Shown here piece by piece: positions 7,864 to 10,511 of a DNA stretch of 10,511 nt. The DNA comes from an uncultured Acidimicrobiaceae bacterium. GTDB lineage: Bacteria; Actinomycetota; Acidimicrobiia; Acidimicrobiales; Microtrichaceae. The number at the start of each line of letters is the position of its first letter. The first letter of the stretch is position 1. A program made the translations under genes and the position numbers. Location: contig CALMLJ010000455.1 in NCBI GenBank assembly GCA_937868025.1, positions 1 to 10,511 of the forward strand, written 5' to 3'. The notes under the pieces are model-generated. The model made no database searches. It saw only the letters and a program-made list of their open reading frames with translations, and was not told the DNA's origin.

Positions 7864-7969
7864 GTTGTCGCCCTCTGACGCCCAGACGGGGCGGGCCTCG
7901 GAGTGCGGACCCCTGAGAGCGGGGTCAGGTCGGCGCGGCCCCGACGGACGGATCGATGTTGCCGCTCCG

Positions 7970-7975
7970 TATGCT
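7970..7975 (+). promoter_or_regulatory. Probable -10 box (TATGCT) of the protease-hydrolase gene pair
   Basis: TATGCT matches TAnnnT and is followed by 6 nt and GTG 7982. That spacing places the transcription start on the start codon, and it is the main reason to choose GTG 7982 over the in-frame ATG at 7865. Confidence 0.55.
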
Positions 7976-7981
7976 CACGGC

Positions 7982-8827
7982 GTGTCGTTTCCCGTCGCGT
8001 CTCCGTCGGCCACGGCCCCGAGCGCGCCTCCCGGTTGGTACCGCGACCACCACAACGAGCGCTGGCTCTGGTGGGACGGGTGGCAGTGGGTCACGCCGCC
8101 GGAGCCCACTCCAGCATCGGACGACCGCACGTGGTTCCCCCGCACCCCGACGCTCCAACTTCCCGCCGCAGTGCTGGGCATCGTGCTCATCGTCGTCCTG
8201 ACGATCGGGACGAGGGTGGCGGCGCTGCTTCCCGAGACGCCCGAGGCGCTGGTGCAACTCGCCCTGTTCGCCGTGAGCACCTTCGGCATGCCACTCGCGG
8301 CGTGGTACGGATCGCGGCGTTGGGGCACCGGCCGGTTCGTCGACGATCTGGGATTCCGGTTCCGATGGATCGATGTCCCGCTCGGCATCGGCGGAGCGAT
8401 CGCCCTCACGATCTCGTTGATGGTGATCAACATCGTCGCCCACGTGCTGGGGGCGCCGAGTGGTTCCAACCTCACCGAGGTGTCCGAACGCGGCCGCGAC
8501 GTCGTCACGTTCGCGACGCTCTTCGTCACCGCCGGCCTCATCGCTCCCCTCACCGAGGAGCTGCTGTTCCGCGGTCTCATCCAACGGGGCCTGTCGTCAC
8601 GGTGGACGCCCTGGATCGCCGTCGCTATGCAGGCCGCCGTGTTCGGCGCGGCGCACATCACCCCGAGCGAGGGGTGGGGCAACGCCGACCTCATCGTCAG
8701 CCTCGCGGTGATGGGATTCGGCCTCGGGGCGATCGCCAGACTGACCGGGCGGCTGGGCACGAGCATCGTGGCGCACGCGCTCTTCAACTGCATCCAACTC
8801 GCGCTGCTCTGGCTCACGTTGTCGTGA
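7982..8827 (+). CDS. CPBP family intramembrane metalloprotease with DUF2510-like N-terminus, 281 aa
   Basis: This is a multi-pass membrane protein of the CPBP (CAAX protease/Abi, Rce1-like) family. The three family motifs are present: EE-x3-R in TEELLFRGLI (Glu192, Glu193, Arg197), FGAAH with His225, and HALFN with His265 and Asn269. These would hold the metal and activate water inside the membrane. Hydrophobic segments are at about 61-80, 90-108, 132-154, 175-190, 212-225, 237-253 and 262-279. Ahead of the first helix, PPGWYRDHHNERWLWWDGWQW (16-36) matches the short Trp-rich DUF2510 motif common on actinobacterial membrane proteins. GTG 7982 is chosen from the -10 box 6 nt upstream. An in-frame ATG at 7865 would add 39 residues of low-complexity sequence and is unlikely. 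Its end overlaps the hydrolase gene (GTGA). Substrate unknown. Confidence 0.9.
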   Translation: MSFPVASPSATAPSAPPGWYRDHHNERWLWWDGWQWVTPPEPTPASDDRTWFPRTPTLQLPAAVLGIVLIVVLTIGTRVAALLPETPEALVQLALFAVSTFGMPLAAWYGSRRWGTGRFVDDLGFRFRWIDVPLGIGGAIALTISLMVINIVAHVLGAPSGSNLTEVSERGRDVVTFATLFVTAGLIAPLTEELLFRGLIQRGLSSRWTPWIAVAMQAAVFGAAHITPSEGWGNADLIVSLAVMGFGLGAIARLTGRLGTSIVAHALFNCIQLALLWLTLS

Positions 8828-9513
8828 CCGCAGCCACCCTGGTCCTCCTCCATCCGTTGCCGCTCGACGGGTCGATCTGGGCCAGGGAGATCAGCTCGCT
8901 GACGCCGCGCTCGATCGCTCCCACCCTGTACGCATACGGCGACACGCTCGACGCGTGGGCCGTGAGTGTCATCGAGGAGGCCGGCGACGGACCGCTCGTG
9001 GTGGTGGGCAACTCCGTGGGTGGATCGTGCGCCCTCGATGTGGTCCGGCTCGACCCCGGTCGTGTCCAGCTCCTCGTGCTCGTCGGGACGAAGGCCGCCC
9101 ACCGTCCCGAACCACGCGTCCGCGACGAAGCCCTCGAGCTCCTGGCCAGAGATGGGATCGCCGCTGCCTGGGATCGCTACTGGGCTCCGTTGTTCGCCGC
9201 TGACGCCGATCCAACCGTGGTCGCCGCTGCGCGTTCAGTCGCGCTGCGTCAAACCGTTGACGACCTCGCCGTCGGGGTCAGAGCGTTCCATGGTCGGCCG
9301 GATCGATCCGACCTCGCCCGATCAATCGACGTTCCAACGCTCGTCGTGTGTGGAGAGCACGACCCGCTCTCAGCTACAGCCCCGGCGTTCGCAGGAGGGC
9401 TCCGACGCGGTCGTTGCCGCATCGTGGAGGGTGCCGGCCACTACGTGCCGGTGGAGCGGCCGGCCGAACTCGCCGCCCTGATCGCGGCCGAGTTGGATTC
9501 CGTGGCCTGGTGA
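8824..9513 (+). CDS. Alpha/beta-fold hydrolase, 229 aa
   Basis: This is a small alpha/beta-hydrolase with a complete apparent catalytic triad: nucleophile elbow GNSVGG with Ser64, Asp180 in CGEHDPLS, and His206 in GAGHYVPVERP. The early LLHPLPLDGSIW segment would form the oxyanion-hole strand (HPLP). The cap region is short, between about 88 and 165. No signal peptide is seen. GTG 8824 is chosen because it overlaps the protease stop by four bases (GTGA) and starts the first beta strand (VTAATLVLLH); the long open frame upstream is the protease gene in another frame. Coupling with the membrane protease suggests a shared function, but none can be named. The gene ends 4 bases before the 3' end of the convergent SRP RNA gene. 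Esterase, lactonase or haloperoxidase-like activities are all possible. Confidence 0.88.
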   Translation: MTAATLVLLHPLPLDGSIWAREISSLTPRSIAPTLYAYGDTLDAWAVSVIEEAGDGPLVVVGNSVGGSCALDVVRLDPGRVQLLVLVGTKAAHRPEPRVRDEALELLARDGIAAAWDRYWAPLFAADADPTVVAAARSVALRQTVDDLAVGVRAFHGRPDRSDLARSIDVPTLVVCGEHDPLSATAPAFAGGLRRGRCRIVEGAGHYVPVERPAELAALIAAELDSVAW

Positions 9514-9516
9514 GAC

Positions 9517-9620
9517 GGTCAGGCGATCTGCGGCACACCCTGGTATCCGCTGAGGGCTGCTGCCTTCCGACCCTGACCCGATTCACGGCCCTGAGTTGCA
9601 CAGGACCCGACCGCCTCACC
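9517..9620 (-). ncRNA. ffs: Signal recognition particle RNA, small bacterial (4.5S) type
   Basis: On the minus strand the apical domain reads GGGTCAGGGTCGGAAGGCAG followed by CAGCCC. This is the Ffh-binding helix 8 of bacterial SRP RNA, with its GGAA tetraloop and the conserved CAG/AGCAGCC asymmetric loop. The ends pair as expected for the long hairpin: GGTGAGGCG at 9620-9612 with CGCCTGACC at 9525-9517, with one mismatch. The length (about 104 nt) suits the Alu-less bacterial form. With Ffh it targets membrane proteins to the translocon. A -10-like TACACT lies 17 nt upstream, so the primary 5' end may be up to about 10 nt earlier. The gene is convergent with the hydrolase gene and divergent from tRNA-Ser. 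Location near dnaX is common in Actinobacteria. Confidence 0.92.
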
Positions 9621-9637
9621 AGAACACGGACCGGGGC

Positions 9638-9643
9638 AGTGTA
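9638..9643 (-). promoter_or_regulatory. Probable -10 box (TACACT) of ffs
   Basis: Minus-strand TACACT lies 17 nt before the paired 5' end of the SRP RNA. A start about 7 nt after the box would leave a short 5' leader for trimming. The -35 region is not clear. Confidence 0.5.
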
Positions 9644-9679
9644 GCTGGACAAAGTGGCGGACATGCCAGCGGGACCAGC

Positions 9680-9685
9680 TACGCT
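9680..9685 (+). promoter_or_regulatory. Probable -10 box (TACGCT) of tRNA-Ser
   Basis: TACGCT fits TAnnnT and lies 20 nt before the first base of the mature tRNA. This leaves room for a short 5' leader to be removed by RNase P. The -35 region (near 9657-9662) is weak. Confidence 0.45.
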
Positions 9686-9705
9686 CGATGCCGGTCACCT
9701 GCCCA

Positions 9706-9790
9706 GGAGACGTGCGAGAGCGGACGAATCGGCACGCCTGGAACGCGTGTGTGGGGCAACTCACCGTGGGTTCGAATCCCACCGTCTCCG
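9706..9790 (+). tRNA. tRNA-Ser (anticodon GGA)
   Basis: This is an 85-nt class II tRNA with a long variable arm. The acceptor stem GGAGACG (9706-9712) pairs with CGTCTCC (9783-9789), with discriminator G at 9790. The anticodon stem CACGC/GCGTG encloses the loop CTGGAAC, giving anticodon GGA (9740-9742), which reads UCC/UCU serine codons. The T arm is GTGGG-TTCGAAT-CCCAC (9766-9782). The variable arm spans about 9750-9765. The base after the discriminator runs C-A-G, so a full CCA is not encoded here. A second copy of the 3' end with GCCAGG lies at 10417-10432, on the other side of the mini-IS. This suggests that CCA was encoded before the insertion and is now added post-transcriptionally. Confidence 0.96.
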
Positions 9791-9793
9791 CAG
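9779..9793 (+). repeat. Left copy of direct repeat flanking the mini-IS (tRNA-Ser 3' end)
   Basis: CCACCGTCTCCGC (9779-9791) is repeated exactly at 10417-10429. Allowing one missing C in the left copy, the repeat extends to CCACCGTCTCCGC(C)AG and ends exactly where the IS inverted end begins (TGTG at 9794). It is best read as a target-site duplication; an att-type tRNA 3'-end repeat is the alternative. Confidence 0.8.
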
Positions 9794-9802
9794 TGTGATC
9801 TC

Positions 9803-10346
9803 TCACGACATAGGAACCCTCGAACCCTCAGGTTCGGGGGTTTGTCGTTTCTGGGAGCGGGGCTTTCCGGTGGGTTGGTAGTTCCGGGTGGGGTCGAGGG
9901 TGAGGTAGCGGAGGAGCTCGCCGGTCGCGGCGTTGACGATGCGGATGTCGAGGTCGGCGACGAGGACGATGACGTGGGTTCGGGCGTGTTCTCGGCCGAT
10001 GCCGATGTGGTGCAGGCGGCTGTTGTGGCGCAGCGTGATCTTGCCGGTGGTATCGATGCGGTCGTGGCGGACCCGGTAGTGAACGGGACTGTCGGCGGGT
10101 GCGGGTCCGGCTTTGGGGCGGGCCTGGTAGATGGTTGCTGGGGTGGCCCGGTGTGGGAGTGAGCGGTGGGGGCGGTGAGGTGTGGGGACGCCGCGACTGG
10201 GGCTCGAACGCCGCCTCGCCATCGAGCCGGTAGCGGGCGACGAGTTTGGACACCCACCCCGGCGACACCCCGTACTCGCGGGCCACCACAGCCTGGGAAC
10301 GACCCTCGAGAACAACCGCAGTGATGATCAACCTGGCTTTGGACAC
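9803..10346 (-). pseudogene. IS481-family transposase remnant: N-terminal HTH joined out of frame to the C-terminal tail
   Basis: From GTG 10346 one frame gives SKARLIITAVVLEGRSQ, VVAREYGVSPGWVSKLVARYR and GEAAFEPQSRRPHTSP, which is the helix-turn-helix start typical of IS481 transposases. From about 10185 a different frame gives RPHRSLPHRATPATIYQARP, the tail of the integrase-core domain, then the family's C-terminal segment (VRHDRIDTTGKITLRHNSRL, HHIGIGREHART, LLRYLTLDPTRNYQ), ending at 9803. The DDE catalytic core, expected between these blocks, is absent, and the junction (about 10160-10190) shifts frame. The protein cannot be catalytic. An upstream in-frame start at 10415 lies inside the inverted repeat and is unlikely. 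A short HTH-only peptide could still be made and might bind IS ends. Confidence 0.85.
9816..9846 (+). terminator. Probable intrinsic terminator downstream of tRNA-Ser, within the IS left end
   Basis: ACCCTCGAACC (9816-9826) pairs with GGTTCGGGGGT (9831-9841) around the loop CTCA, an 11-bp stem with one T-G wobble. It is followed on the + strand by a T-rich run (TTTGTCGTTTCT). The orientation suits termination of tRNA-Ser transcripts. The stem lies inside the mini-IS, so the tRNA's original terminator was displaced and this one may have taken over, or it may protect the transposase from outside transcription. Confidence 0.6.
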
Positions 10347-10416
10347 CCCTGCACACAAGGGCGCCAACGTTTCCCATGACGCGACAGACCCGTTTCCTAT
10401 GACCTGGGACAGCACA

Positions 10417-10432
10417 CCACCGTCTCCGCCAG
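10417..10432 (+). repeat. Right copy of direct repeat (displaced tRNA-Ser 3' end with CCA)
   Basis: CCACCGTCTCCGCCAG repeats the acceptor and T-stem 3' side of tRNA-Ser, here with a complete CCA after the discriminator G. It begins exactly at the end of the IS inverted repeat (CACA at 10413-10416). The bases from 10433 to the window end hold no recognisable gene; a 6-bp hairpin (GAACCT/AGGTTC, 10478-10498) is the only structure I see there. Confidence 0.8.
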
Positions 10433-10511
10433 GTAGCGAGGTAAGCGGCAGTGCGGCGCGGCGTATCTGTCCCAGGCGAACCTGCCGGGAAAAGGTTCTA
10501 CCCGCTCGTGA

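Larger units (their letters stand above)
9794..10416 (-). mobile_element. Internally deleted mini-insertion sequence, IS481-like, 623 bp
   Basis: The ends are 23-bp imperfect inverted repeats (9794-9816 and 10394-10416) that agree at 18 of 23 positions, including an identical inner CATAGGAA and outer TGTG. Between them lies a transposase pseudogene with HTH and C-terminal parts only. A copy of the tRNA-Ser 3' end flanks each side, as expected of a target duplication. Right-end sequence holds a second copy of the inner motif (CGTTTCCCATGAC at 10368-10380 versus CGTTTCCTATGAC at 10391-10403), perhaps a transposase binding site. IS481 members normally carry a transposase gene of about 1 kb, so this copy has lost the catalytic centre and could move only if a full relative supplies transposase. 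Strand is that of the transposase. Confidence 0.82.

Noticed and set aside
6596..7864. Long plus-strand open frame opposite dnaX
   Set aside because: It is an antisense reflection of dnaX, whose Walker, zinc and sensor motifs are all intact.
7865..7981. ATG 7865 as start of the CPBP protease
   Set aside because: The added 39 residues are low-complexity with no family match and would span the TATGCT box that points to GTG 7982.
9679..10377. CRISPR array, phage integrase or defence gene next to tRNA-Ser
   Set aside because: No regularly spaced repeats and no integrase catalytic motifs are present; everything between the direct repeats is explained by the transposase remnant and IS ends.
10347..10415. 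Transposase start at 10415
   Set aside because: It would place translation inside the terminal inverted repeat; GTG 10346 begins the family-typical SKARLxITAV sequence.
10403..10476. CCTGGGACAG (10403-10412) and its inverse CTGTCCCAGG (10467-10476) as ends of a second small element
   Set aside because: The match stops after 10 bp and the following bases do not resemble the IS end; the 54-bp interval has no other element feature. Probably chance or a very old remnant.

Overview
The window is visibly GC-rich throughout, with strong C/G third-position bias. It carries housekeeping genes in an arrangement familiar from Actinobacteria: dnaX-ybaB-recR, with the 4.5S/SRP RNA gene and tRNA-Ser close by. 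A mycobacterial-style arylsulfatase, a DUF2510-type N-terminus on a membrane protease, and several apparent leaderless starts (a TAnnnT box 6-8 nt before the start codon) also fit a high-GC actinobacterium. An Acidimicrobiia (Ilumatobacter-like) origin is my guess; the sequence alone does not prove it.

Left part (1-4422, + strand): the 3' part of an ApbE-type flavin transferase, a five-helix ferric-reductase-like b-type cytochrome, and a large formylglycine-type arylsulfatase. These are chained by two ATGA stop/start overlaps and look like one translationally coupled operon. A short gap containing a probable leaderless promoter leads to a two-domain DinB-like + MOSC protein. That gene ends in a 9-bp perfect hairpin facing a convergent RidA-family gene.

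Middle (4441-7849, - strand): dnaX, ybaB and recR overlap by 1-4 bases and form the classical DNA replication/repair operon. A RidA-family gene follows 24 bases downstream with its own probable promoter. Its position equivalent to the catalytic arginine of RidA appears to be asparagine.

Right part (7982-9513, + strand): divergent from dnaX, a CPBP-family intramembrane protease with a DUF2510-like N-terminal motif overlaps (GTGA) a small alpha/beta-hydrolase. Two RNA genes follow: ffs (SRP RNA) on the - strand, converging on the hydrolase gene, and tRNA-Ser(GGA) on the + strand, divergent from ffs.

The accessory element is a 623-bp mini-insertion sequence (9794-10416) lying directly on the 3' end of tRNA-Ser. 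It has 23-bp imperfect inverted ends (18/23 matching). Inside is an IS481-like transposase reduced to its N-terminal helix-turn-helix and C-terminal tail, with the DDE core deleted and the two parts in different frames. It is bounded by a 13-bp exact direct repeat (15-16 bp with one indel) of the tRNA 3' end. The insertion therefore rebuilt the tRNA body, but the tRNA's probable encoded CCA now sits with the downstream copy. I see no undescribed defence or metabolic system. The best second-look items are this tRNA-seated mini-IS, the DinB-MOSC fusion and the ApbE/cytochrome/sulfatase coupling.
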